A stretch of DNA of 37,124 nucleotides from Saprospiraceae bacterium (GTDB lineage Bacteria > Bacteroidota > Bacteroidia > Chitinophagales > Saprospiraceae), in the NCBI GenBank assembly GCA_029252685.1, contig JAQXAY010000126.1:1-37124 (forward strand). The letters run 5' to 3'. Position 1 is the first letter of the stretch. Each line of letters starts with the position of its first letter. The notes beneath the pieces were generated by a model that did no database searches, was not told the DNA's origin, and saw nothing but the letters and a program-made list of their open reading frames with translations. The translations under genes were made by a program, and so were the position numbers. Positions 1 to 8,925 of this stretch are shown piece after piece.

Positions 1-1
1 A

Positions 2-3000
2 GAAAACAATGGTCTGTTCCAATATGATACCCAAAAAGATAAAATTGAACAATTTCTTCAAGACAATAAAATATTAAACAGCCTGCCCTCCAACTCCATC
101 TGGTCCATGCATGCAGATAGAGATAATATTCTTTGGCTTGGATTCTACTTTAAGGGCTTATCAAAAATTGACCCGCTCGAACAGAAATTCCGCCCTACCT
201 TCAACTTCACCGACAAGAATAAAGTCTATGACCTTGACCTTGTCTCCTCGTTTGCTGAGGATTCGGATGGTACCCTTTGGATTGGAATGGATGGAAATGG
301 ACTCTACCGAATCAAACCCGACGGATCAATTACCTACTACAATGACAACAGTGGTCATAACCTTGAGAGCAACAATATAACTGATATAGAATTAGACGCG
401 GCGGGCAACTTATATGTCTCCACTTGGGGTGCTGGACTAAAATATTTGGAAGCTGGCAAAAACTACTTTACCAATCTAGAGCTGATATTAACTGAGTCTG
501 AAACATCTAAACTCTTTAATCTTATACTTGATAGTAAAGACCGTTTGTGGGTCAACAATTACCAACATGGATTTGAGATAATAGATACTAAGACCAAAAA
601 GAACCTAAAGTTTAGCTCGGGTGGCGAAAAATACTTGGGCTCAGACAAGTTCCACGGGATAGCTGAAGATCAATTTGGTAATATTTGGCTCGGATCATCC
701 AACAATGGCATCACACGAGTAAGTATTGATGACCAACTTAATATTGTTGACCTGAAATCATTACAGGAATTATCTGAAAGCACACAACTTACCGAGTGTA
801 TCATATCTTCAATATACGCTGCTTCAGATGGAAAAATTTGGATAGGAACACGGTCAAAAGGCTTATTCTATTATGATTCAAAAAGTCTTCAAACGCATCT
901 TATCACCGATAAAGTAAAACTGCCCAGCAATAATATTTATAGTATAAATGAAGATGCAAATGGGAGTATCTGGGCAGGTACCAACAAAGGACTCATACGA
1001 CTAAACCCTAAAACATTAGAATTAGATCACTTCCAAAAATCAGATGGACTTCAGTCTAACGAGTTTTTTAAAAATTCATCCTTCAAGAGCAAATCTGGTC
1101 AACTTTATTTTGGAGGTATTTCTGGATTCAATAGTTTTTATACCGATGAATTCATACTAAATGTCAAAAAACCTAAGGTCTATATTACCGATCTAGAGGT
1201 TGCAGGAAAACCACAGAAAATAAAAGGAGAGAATTACTTCAACAATAGTGCGATGAATTTCAATCATCAAGACAATGACCTAACAATTAAATTTAGCGCA
1301 ATAAATTTTTCTCAATCCTCAAAAAATATTTACAAATATCGCCTCGAGGGATATGAAGAAAACTTTCAGATCCTTCAAAATAGTCAGGAGGCACGATACC
1401 CAAATCTAAGCCCTGGCAAATATACTTTTGAACTGATGGCAGCTAACAATGATGGTGTCTGGTCGGATGAGAAAGTACATATGGACATAGTAATTCGAAA
1501 GCCATGGTATTTGACCTACATAGCCTACTTTATTTATCTTATTGGAATTGTCAGTTTCTTTCTTTGGAGAAGACAACAATTAATCGCCCGTCAGCGATTG
1601 AAGTATGACTTAAGGCTAAGAAAAAGGGATCTCGATCGGATGCATGAAATGGATAAGATTAAGACGCGTTTTTATACCAATATATCCCATGAATTAAAAA
1701 CCCCCGTAACGCTCATTATCAGCCCATTAAAAAACCTTATCACTAAATTTGGTGAGCGAGCAGAGAACAACAAAACTTATAAACTGATGCTCAACAATGC
1801 AGAAAATCTGCATCGCTTGATTAATCAGATCCTGGAAATTTCAAAGATCGAAGCTGGAAAATCAAATTTTAAACCAGGTAAACAAAACATAAATACATTC
1901 ATTAAAAATATTGGAATCAACTTTTCTGGCTATGCCGATGAAAAGCAAATTCGATATGATATAGAGCTTCCTAAAACAGATCAAAACATTTACTTCGACC
2001 CTGAAAAACTGGAACGAGTTTTTGTGAATCTAATATCAAATGCCTTTAAGTATACTGCTAAATATGGTATTGTAAAGATATCTCAAACTTCTAAACCAAA
2101 CTGGCATTTTATTCATATTGAGGATAATGGAGAAGGGATTAAAAAAGAAGAGCAGGCGTATATATTCGATCGCTTCTATCGCTCCGAAAAAGAAAATCAC
2201 AAAACAGGAACTGGGATTGGCTTGGAATTAGCAAAGCAAATTGTTGAACAACACAAAGGCTATATCAAATTAGAATCTGAACCTAATATCCGAACAATCT
2301 TTACCGTGGCACTAAAAAAAGGAAAGTCCCACTTCCCTTCAGGATTAATAAATGATGTAGATACATCTGACTTTAAGTTTAGTGAAGAATCGGTTATAGA
2401 GCTTAAAAACTATCAAACCAAAAAATCCAACAATAATATAAATCAGCCTATTCCGATTACGCAAATGTCATCAACAGTAGATAAACCATTGATCTTAATT
2501 GTAGAGGACAATCCAGATCTACAAGAGTTCCTCGTTCATTTGTTTCATAAAGACTATAAAGTACTAAAGGCAAATAATGGTCAAGAAGGGCTTGAGCTTG
2601 CAAAAAGTAAAAAACCTAAGCTAATCATTACAGATGCAATGATGGATCAAATGGATGGTTTTGAAATGAGTAAAAAGATCAAAGAAGACCCAGATCTCAG
2701 CCATATAATGATCATTATGGCGACAGTTAAAAGCTCAAAAGAATCGCGCGATAAAGCATACCAACATGGAGTTGATGCCTTAATGACAAAGCCATTTGAT
2801 CCAGAGGTATTATTGCTAAGAGTCAGTAATTTCCTCAAGGTCAAGCAAAATATTAAGGCGAATATATTCAATCCATCAAATCTGACTGCCAATACTGCAG
2901 ACGCAGATGATTTCATCCCCTTTAAAGAAGCTGATGAGCGCTTTATTAAAGAGGTTGTTCAAGTAATAGAAACCAATCTTAACAAGCCCGACTTCACCAT

Positions 3001-3289
3001 AGAAGACCTGTGCAAGTCCATTGGGGTAAGTAAGAGTAATCTTTACAGAAAAATCAAGTCAATACTGGGATGCACAACCAATGAACTTATCAGAAATACT
3101 CGAATAAAAAAAGCTGCACACTTATTAAAGAATAGTGACCTAAAGATCTCTGAGATCACCTACCGGGTTGGGTTTAATGATTTACAATACTTCAGAAAAT
3201 GTTTCAAAGAAGTCTATAAAATGACTCCTTCAGAATTTGGAAAAGCGGCTAAGCAAAACAAGAGAAAAATGAGCATTACTAAAAATTAA
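2..3289 (+). CDS. Hybrid two-component system (HTCS) sensor/regulator, 5' partial
   Basis: The reading frame is open to the left window edge, so the N-terminus is missing; about 1095 residues are visible. Numbering from the first in-window Met (107): several two-component-regulator propeller blades (e.g. LWIGMDGNGLYRI, IWIGTRSKGLFYY, IWAGTNKGLIRL), a Y_Y_Y-type domain (about 385-465), one membrane segment (about 467-489), HisKA with SHELKTP and phospho-acceptor His528, HATPase with NLISNAFKYT, DNGEGI and GTGIGLELA boxes, a receiver domain with VEDNPDL and phospho-acceptor Asp843, and a C-terminal AraC-type HTH (about 946-1050). This is the classical HTCS layout: a periplasmic propeller senses an oligosaccharide and the AraC domain activates a polysaccharide-utilisation operon. 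Full-length HTCS proteins are usually longer, so roughly 250-300 residues are probably outside the window. Its stop overlaps by 11 bp the convergent FG-GAP gene, making the susCD operon the natural target (inferred). Confidence 0.95.
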   Translation, partial: ENNGLFQYDTQKDKIEQFLQDNKILNSLPSNSIWSMHADRDNILWLGFYFKGLSKIDPLEQKFRPTFNFTDKNKVYDLDLVSSFAEDSDGTLWIGMDGNGLYRIKPDGSITYYNDNSGHNLESNNITDIELDAAGNLYVSTWGAGLKYLEAGKNYFTNLELILTESETSKLFNLILDSKDRLWVNNYQHGFEIIDTKTKKNLKFSSGGEKYLGSDKFHGIAEDQFGNIWLGSSNNGITRVSIDDQLNIVDLKSLQELSESTQLTECIISSIYAASDGKIWIGTRSKGLFYYDSKSLQTHLITDKVKLPSNNIYSINEDANGSIWAGTNKGLIRLNPKTLELDHFQKSDGLQSNEFFKNSSFKSKSGQLYFGGISGFNSFYTDEFILNVKKPKVYITDLEVAGKPQKIKGENYFNNSAMNFNHQDNDLTIKFSAINFSQSSKNIYKYRLEGYEENFQILQNSQEARYPNLSPGKYTFELMAANNDGVWSDEKVHMDIVIRKPWYLTYIAYFIYLIGIVSFFLWRRQQLIARQRLKYDLRLRKRDLDRMHEMDKIKTRFYTNISHELKTPVTLIISPLKNLITKFGERAENNKTYKLMLNNAENLHRLINQILEISKIEAGKSNFKPGKQNINTFIKNIGINFSGYADEKQIRYDIELPKTDQNIYFDPEKLERVFVNLISNAFKYTAKYGIVKISQTSKPNWHFIHIEDNGEGIKKEEQAYIFDRFYRSEKENHKTGTGIGLELAKQIVEQHKGYIKLESEPNIRTIFTVALKKGKSHFPSGLINDVDTSDFKFSEESVIELKNYQTKKSNNNINQPIPITQMSSTVDKPLILIVEDNPDLQEFLVHLFHKDYKVLKANNGQEGLELAKSKKPKLIITDAMMDQMDGFEMSKKIKEDPDLSHIMIIMATVKSSKESRDKAYQHGVDALMTKPFDPEVLLLRVSNFLKVKQNIKANIFNPSNLTANTADADDFIPFKEADERFIKEVVQVIETNLNKPDFTIEDLCKSIGVSKSNLYRKIKSILGCTTNELIRNTRIKKAAHLLKNSDLKISEITYRVGFNDLQYFRKCFKEVYKMTPSEFGKAAKQNKRKMSITKN

Positions 3290-5528
3290 TACATTCCGCA
3301 AGTGGCTCATTCCCCAGCGCAACCCGACGAGCTGATAATAACTCAGGATTCTTGTTCTGTTCAATTAAATAAAACTGATTCAGTTTTAAGTCTTCATAGG
3401 TTGTAATTGTATTATCAACATCAGGCCAATAGACCGTCAACTTCTCAACTTGACTAGCAAGACCAAGCCCCATTTCTACTCGCAAGGTATTTGCCCCAAA
3501 GGATCCTCCTGAATGCACTGTGTTATGCAGTACCTTTGATTCTCCATTAGCCATTTTTAGTTCAAACTTCAGCCTTGCTCCAATAGCAGCTTGGTTTGCC
3601 TCCGTTCCAGACAATTTCAAGGTGATCCAATTATTTGCTTCAAACCCTGGATTCTTTAATAGCATATTGTGGAAAACATCACTCTCTACAGCTCCACCTA
3701 CTTGATGATAGATATCTTGATCTCCATCATTATCTAAATCACCAAAGGACACTCCGTGGCCTTTTTGAATCATTCCAAAACCACCCGGATGGGTAACATC
3801 ATCAAATCCGTCCGAATCGTTGTGTACATACATTTTATTAGGAACGGCAGCCCACAGGTTAAATTCACCCGTACCTGAGTAAAAATCGTAGCGCCCATCA
3901 TTATTTAGATCGCCAAAATTACCCCCCATAGTATACAAGGACTCGTCTAGTCCTTTGACTACAGTTTTTTCAAATTTCGTCCCCCCTTTATTCAAGTATA
4001 AGGTTGGTTTATTCGTTGAGCTAGCTAGCCCCAGATACTCTTTACATACTTGAGAAGATATATTAAATGGATCTGAATTGTCATAAGAAAATACAAATAG
4101 ATCTTCCCAACCATCATGATCATAATCCCAAAACCAAGAAGAAAACGAATAGCTTGGCTCTTGAACACCATAGGCTTCTGCTTTGTCAATAAATGTCGGC
4201 ACACCATCTTGAAGTCCCTGATGGATATAAAGTTTATTTTTTCCGTGATAGACAGACAGAAACAGATCTGGCCAACCATCGTTGTTTACATCTGAAAAAT
4301 TGGCAGACTTAACAAACGCAAACACTTCAAGACCAGCATCTACAGATACCTGCTGAAAGCGTTCTCCTCCTAGATTTAAAAACAGGTCGGAGGGCAACTG
4401 GACTGACCCTGATTCATTGCCAACAAAGATATCCAAAAGACCATCTTTATTTACATCTGCAACAGCTACTGCACCACTTGGTTTTTCATTGAAGATTCCT
4501 GACTGCTCGCTAATATCTTCGAAGTACAGACCTTTCCGATTCATCAATAACGAATTAGGTAACTGCCCATTCTCTCCCAACCAAGCACCACGCATAATAA
4601 ACACATCCGTCCATCCATCATTATTAAAGTCTCCTTGTATGCAATTCAATCCTCCTTTGAGTACATCCACTCCAGAACCTATACTAAGATCCTGAAAGGC
4701 TCCACCTCCTGTGTTTTGATAATAATGTGTTTGATCTGATAAACCATAGGACGTAGTAAAAATATCCAAGAGGCCATCATTATTAAAATCTTCAATGATG
4801 CTACCTCCAGCATGATCCATAGATGCAACGCCAGACTCTAAAGCGATATTTGGAAACTTAGGAAAAGACTCTTGGGTGTAAAATTTTTCCGGTGCTATCC
4901 GAAAACGCTTATCCATTTGAGCAGGATAATCACCTGCTGCCATACTTGAAATATTATAAAACCATATGGACTGATAATCCTTTGGATTGTATTCAAGTAA
5001 AGTTTCGTAACAGTCTTTTGCTAACCTCGCAGGTGTTGCAAGTGCATGAATCCCTTTACCTTCCAAGGGGATTATGCAGGATTCTCCATTGTGATTATAA
5101 ATACAATTTTGATATTCAGCGTCTCTCAGATACGCTAGTGCAAGTGCTTTATAGTGTTGCACAGTTTGAGGAGTTACCTTCTTTTTTTCTACCCCAAGAT
5201 TCAGAAACTCAATCAATACATTTATGGCTTTCTGATTTTGTCCATTGAGGAGGAGCATCAGGCTATAATCCAATGCAGAACTGTATCTCATTTGTTCAGG
5301 TCTAGCATCATACTCGCGTTCAAACTTCTTCAGCATAAATTCTGTATAGTATGGAACTTGTCCAGAAATTTGTGCAGCCTTCCCTTTGTTATCAAGAATA
5401 TTCCCCATCTCGAGGTTAGAGATGGGGGTTTTACTTTTAGTACAAGAATTCAGTGCCAGCAGTGTTAAAAAACTGCAGCCAAGAATTCTAATTATTTTAA
5501 TTGAGTATTGCCATTTGTTCGTCTGCAT
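3279..5528 (-). CDS. TPR + FG-GAP/VCBS repeat + ASPIC/UnbV lipoprotein (CRTAC1-like)
   Basis: 749-residue predicted lipoprotein. The N-terminus has a hydrophobic stretch ending LLALNSC, a lipobox. Residues about 55-215 look alpha-helical and TPR-like (a tally of repeated units plus CYETLLEYNPKDYQS). Residues about 235-620 carry repeated FG-GAP/VCBS units with the calcium-loop pattern DFNNDGxxDIF, DVNKDGLLDIF, DLNNDGRYDFY and DLDNDGDQDIY. The C-terminus (about 645-735) is an ASPIC/UnbV-type domain with GARLKFE, HSGGSFGANT and LTVYWPD. Such proteins are probably surface beta-propellers; no catalytic residues are recognisable. I chose the ATG at 5528 over the GTG one codon upstream. It overlaps the end of the preceding gene by 32 bp, implying translational coupling, and is the last gene of the susCD operon. 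The biochemical role is unknown; glycan or protein binding at the cell surface is inference. Confidence 0.85.
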   Translation of the reverse strand: MQTNKWQYSIKIIRILGCSFLTLLALNSCTKSKTPISNLEMGNILDNKGKAAQISGQVPYYTEFMLKKFEREYDARPEQMRYSSALDYSLMLLLNGQNQKAINVLIEFLNLGVEKKKVTPQTVQHYKALALAYLRDAEYQNCIYNHNGESCIIPLEGKGIHALATPARLAKDCYETLLEYNPKDYQSIWFYNISSMAAGDYPAQMDKRFRIAPEKFYTQESFPKFPNIALESGVASMDHAGGSIIEDFNNDGLLDIFTTSYGLSDQTHYYQNTGGGAFQDLSIGSGVDVLKGGLNCIQGDFNNDGWTDVFIMRGAWLGENGQLPNSLLMNRKGLYFEDISEQSGIFNEKPSGAVAVADVNKDGLLDIFVGNESGSVQLPSDLFLNLGGERFQQVSVDAGLEVFAFVKSANFSDVNNDGWPDLFLSVYHGKNKLYIHQGLQDGVPTFIDKAEAYGVQEPSYSFSSWFWDYDHDGWEDLFVFSYDNSDPFNISSQVCKEYLGLASSTNKPTLYLNKGGTKFEKTVVKGLDESLYTMGGNFGDLNNDGRYDFYSGTGEFNLWAAVPNKMYVHNDSDGFDDVTHPGGFGMIQKGHGVSFGDLDNDGDQDIYHQVGGAVESDVFHNMLLKNPGFEANNWITLKLSGTEANQAAIGARLKFELKMANGESKVLHNTVHSGGSFGANTLRVEMGLGLASQVEKLTVYWPDVDNTITTYEDLKLNQFYLIEQNKNPELLSARRVALGNEPLAECINF

Positions 5529-8500
5529 CACTATCCTTTTTCAACGCATAAATCTGAAGAGGTGCATTATTATTCCCAAAAATCAACATATCTCTGCCGT
5601 CCTCATTAATTTTTATAATTTGTCTTGTCTCATAAGGCACATGGAAACCACTAAGGTCATTAGGGATTAGATCAAATGAATTCCCACCTTTATTTTTCAA
5701 TAATAAGCCATAAGAGGCATCTGATCGAGGTGTTTCAACCTCCGAATCAAACATATTTCCTGCTAAAATCAGATCCAAAAATCCATCTGCATCAATATCG
5801 ATTGTCTCAATAGCATTTATATTGGACATTTGAACTTCCACCGGTAATTCGAGCGAGCGAAATCCAGCTTTAGGTTCTCTGATAAAAAGCATAGTATTGA
5901 ACTGGTTAGCCCTATAGTGCAGTGCATTTTCAAGATTTGAAGCGCCATAGATACCTGCAAGATCTGAACTTGCAAAAGCATCATAGGAATTAAATTTTCG
6001 TTTGATACCTGGAACCTGCTCAGAACTGCATTGCTTTCCGCGCACTGGATACTGCTTGTCTCCTTCGAAATATCCCAGTACAATATCTAGGTTATTATTT
6101 CCATCAAAATCATCTACAAATACATCAAAGGTCTTTCCATGTCTAGCTTTATATTTATAATTATTCCCAAGGTTACCAGCTATCAAATCCTTGAGGCCAT
6201 CATTATTAATATCTACGAGTTTAAGGCAATTCCACCAACCAGTATAATCATCCCTGAAAAAATCTTCCGACCGATCCACCAGTTCGAATCCATTATTTAG
6301 AAAAACTTTCGGACTCATCCACTCCCCGACTAATATCAAGTCTTGTTTCCCATCCTGGTTAAAATCACTCCAATCAGCATCTGTTACCATACCTACATCC
6401 TGCAATACTTCATTAAAAGAAGCCGCAGCAAGTTTGAATTGTATGCCTCCTTCTTTTGAAATATTCTCCAACAGATAACTACTTGCCGGAAGGGGATACT
6501 GCCCTGGTATTTGTCGCCCTCCAACGAATATATCCATGTCACCATCCATATCGAAATCTACCATCCTGAGAACAGATACTGAACTTCTATAATCTGCAGG
6601 AAGTGCTGAATCAAAGGCAACAAATTTACCATTATCATTCCTATAAAAACGATCTTTATAATACTCGGAATCCACTACCTCCTCGGAGCCAGCCATACCA
6701 ATCATTAAATCCATGTCACCATCTTTATCGGCATCTATAAAAAGTGCTGCATTAGATTCTTGGTCTACATCACCAAGAGTCTGTACTTGTTTATTTCCAC
6801 TACCGTCGATGGTTAGCACTTTAGACGCTTGACCCTGGGCGCCACCCATGAAGATATATTTTGAAGATTGATCGAGTGCTTCACCATAAGCCAATCCGGG
6901 ACCAAAGCTAGACATCTGATGAGGAATGAGAATTTCCCGCTCAAAATCATCGAATGTATTTTCTTTATGTCCCCAAGATAACTGAGCGATTTCCAGAGGC
7001 TCAAAATAAGCCTCTGAAACCTGCTCCTTATGTTGTGCTAATTCAGCACTACCAATTATTAATTCTCTATTCTGATTCACAGCAAGATCTTTTACAACCT
7101 CTCTAAGTCCAGTCGGCCAAAGAATAATCAGGCTATCTACTTTCTGATCTTTTCCAAGACCAAAGTGTACTTTTTCTGATACAGCCGATTGGAATCCTCT
7201 AGTGCGTGTGTGTTCGTGGAACTGGGTTTTACCGTTGTGGTGAAGCCACATTTTGGCACCCAGTCCATTTTGGTTTTTTGAAGAACCTTTAAGTTTAAAG
7301 GTTATAAAATTGTTGAGTCCTAATTCACTACTAAGGTTCTTAAATACGCTTGCTGTGGTATCTATATTATTTGTTATCAATTCTAAATCTCCATCATTAT
7401 CAAGGTCTGCATATGCCAGTCCATTTGAAAAATCCTCACGAGAGATTCCCCATGCTTTGTTTACATGTTCGAAATGTTTTCCATCTACATTTTTGAACAT
7501 GTAGTTATCCACTTTTTTGGATGGCATCTTATCCATTAAATCACTAAGGGACAACTCTTTGTACTTGACTTTAAGACTAATATCTATTCGTTCAAGCCAA
7601 TTGAAGTAATCTTTATTATTTATATCTTTTCTGGTTCCATTAGTTATATACAGGTCTTTTAGACCATCGTTATCATAATCCGCAAAGAGGCAAGCCCAGC
7701 TCCAATCGGTACTCTCAAGATTTGAGAATTTGGCTTGATCGCCATAGAATGGAATTCCGTCCTTTGTCCCCTGGTAGGTTTGAAGGGAATTGTACATGTA
7801 TTGGTAATGAAATCCAAGATCTACATTATTGCGAAATGCTTGGATATCCATACTTGCCATATTGGCTTTAGATCTATAATTATCGACAGGAGACATATCC
7901 AGCTGAAAGATATCCAGCTTTCCATCTTGATTGAAGTCTGCCGCATCCACTCCCATTCCATAAAAGGATGTGTGTGTAAAGGATTCTTCAATATGATTTT
8001 CGAAAGTCCCATCGCCCTTGTTGATAAAAAATCGATCTGGTGTGCTAAAATCATTGGATAGATAGATATCGATGTATCCATCTTGATTGAAGTCATTTGC
8101 TAGAACACCGATGGTCAATCCAAAATTTTGTATACCGGCAGCTGCGGTCACATCGATAAAGTTTCCGTTTCCATCATTTTGGTAGAGATGATCTGAGGCA
8201 CTCCAACTATTTTTATCCAATTTCCTTTTATACTCAAAGGAATAAGAATCAAATGGAGTAGGCTCATAATTACCTACTAAAAGGTCTAAGTCTCCATCAT
8301 TGTCGTAATCAAAAAAAACAGATTGAATAGAGTAACTTGAATCTGCAATACCATAAGCATCTGCTTCCTCAGAAAACTGTGGCACGCCCGCTTCATCAGG
8401 TCCTTGATTGATCCAAAGTTCATTCTTTCTACTTGCCCATCTTCCGGCAACAGATATATAAATGTCTTCTAAGCCATCTTGGTTCACATCAGCAATTGTG

Positions 8501-8862
8501 GCTCCCGTGTACCATTTTTGTTGACTTTCTATACCACTCAGCTTAGTGATGTTCTCAAATTGAAGATCACCTGTATTCATGTAAAGCTGGTTCTCTACCA
8601 TATTACCTGTAAAGAAAACATCTTCTAATCCATCACTATTAAAATCTCCAACAGCAACACCCCCTCCCATATAGAAATATCCATAATTGAAGAAGTTCAT
8701 TGAATCTGTCACGGTCAGATCATTCCTGAAATCTATGCCACTTTCAGCATCTGTGATTTCTGTAAATATTTTCGAAGATGATTCTTTTGAAGACAAGTCT
8801 TTATCGGAACAAGCACTAAACAGTACTACAAGAAGGAAAACGATTCCAACTGCTCTATTCAT
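5497..8862 (-). CDS. Large FG-GAP/VCBS repeat lipoprotein with ASPIC/UnbV domain (CRTAC1-like)
   Basis: 1121-residue predicted lipoprotein. The signal ends VVLFSAC, and the residues after the Cys (SDKD) are acidic-rich, similar to surface-export signals known in Bacteroidota. FG-GAP/VCBS repeats begin about residue 65 (GVAVGDFNSDGLEDVFF, IADVNQDGLEDIYI, DYDNDGDLDLLVG, DFNQDGYIDIYLS) and run to about 500. An ASPIC/UnbV-type domain follows at about 525-605 (GLGAKMWLHHNGKTQFHEH, VHFGLGKDQ, LIILWPTG). A second block of FG-GAP repeats fills the C-terminal half (DADKDGDMDLMIG, DFDMDGDMDIFVGG, DFNQDGKQDLILVG, DIDADGFLDLILAG). The layout suggests two propellers flanking the ASPIC domain. The ATG at 8862 lies only 12 bp after the T-tract of a hairpin terminator that follows susD. 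It occupies the place where SusE/SusF-type surface glycan-binding proteins usually sit, so a binding role at the SusCD complex is plausible but unproven. Confidence 0.85.
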   Translation of the reverse strand: MNRAVGIVFLLVVLFSACSDKDLSSKESSSKIFTEITDAESGIDFRNDLTVTDSMNFFNYGYFYMGGGVAVGDFNSDGLEDVFFTGNMVENQLYMNTGDLQFENITKLSGIESQQKWYTGATIADVNQDGLEDIYISVAGRWASRKNELWINQGPDEAGVPQFSEEADAYGIADSSYSIQSVFFDYDNDGDLDLLVGNYEPTPFDSYSFEYKRKLDKNSWSASDHLYQNDGNGNFIDVTAAAGIQNFGLTIGVLANDFNQDGYIDIYLSNDFSTPDRFFINKGDGTFENHIEESFTHTSFYGMGVDAADFNQDGKLDIFQLDMSPVDNYRSKANMASMDIQAFRNNVDLGFHYQYMYNSLQTYQGTKDGIPFYGDQAKFSNLESTDWSWACLFADYDNDGLKDLYITNGTRKDINNKDYFNWLERIDISLKVKYKELSLSDLMDKMPSKKVDNYMFKNVDGKHFEHVNKAWGISREDFSNGLAYADLDNDGDLELITNNIDTTASVFKNLSSELGLNNFITFKLKGSSKNQNGLGAKMWLHHNGKTQFHEHTRTRGFQSAVSEKVHFGLGKDQKVDSLIILWPTGLREVVKDLAVNQNRELIIGSAELAQHKEQVSEAYFEPLEIAQLSWGHKENTFDDFEREILIPHQMSSFGPGLAYGEALDQSSKYIFMGGAQGQASKVLTIDGSGNKQVQTLGDVDQESNAALFIDADKDGDMDLMIGMAGSEEVVDSEYYKDRFYRNDNGKFVAFDSALPADYRSSVSVLRMVDFDMDGDMDIFVGGRQIPGQYPLPASSYLLENISKEGGIQFKLAAASFNEVLQDVGMVTDADWSDFNQDGKQDLILVGEWMSPKVFLNNGFELVDRSEDFFRDDYTGWWNCLKLVDINNDGLKDLIAGNLGNNYKYKARHGKTFDVFVDDFDGNNNLDIVLGYFEGDKQYPVRGKQCSSEQVPGIKRKFNSYDAFASSDLAGIYGASNLENALHYRANQFNTMLFIREPKAGFRSLELPVEVQMSNINAIETIDIDADGFLDLILAGNMFDSEVETPRSDASYGLLLKNKGGNSFDLIPNDLSGFHVPYETRQIIKINEDGRDMLIFGNNNAPLQIYALKKDSDADEQMAILN

Positions 8863-8873
8863 AATAGTTTTTT

Positions 8874-8900
8874 AAAAAACCCGGGCCATAGGACCCGGGT
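8874..8900 (-). terminator. Intrinsic terminator between susD and the FG-GAP genes
   Basis: On the minus strand the sequence forms a perfect seven-pair GC-rich stem (ACCCGGG pairing with CCCGGGT, extendable by two pairs including a G-U) with a short loop, followed by a run of six T. It lies 26 bp after the susD stop and 12 bp before the next start codon on the same strand. It should end most susCD transcripts and lower expression of the two downstream FG-GAP genes. Some readthrough is assumed because no clear promoter is visible in the 63-bp gap. Confidence 0.8.
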
Positions 8901-8925
8901 CTACTCTCACTGAATATTATAGTTC

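Noticed and set aside
4730-8700. Repeated DNA encoding FG-GAP units as a possible repeat array or CRISPR
   Set aside because: The periodicity is at the protein level (D-x-N-x-D-G-x-x-D motifs) with variable DNA and spacing; no uniform repeats and spacers exist.
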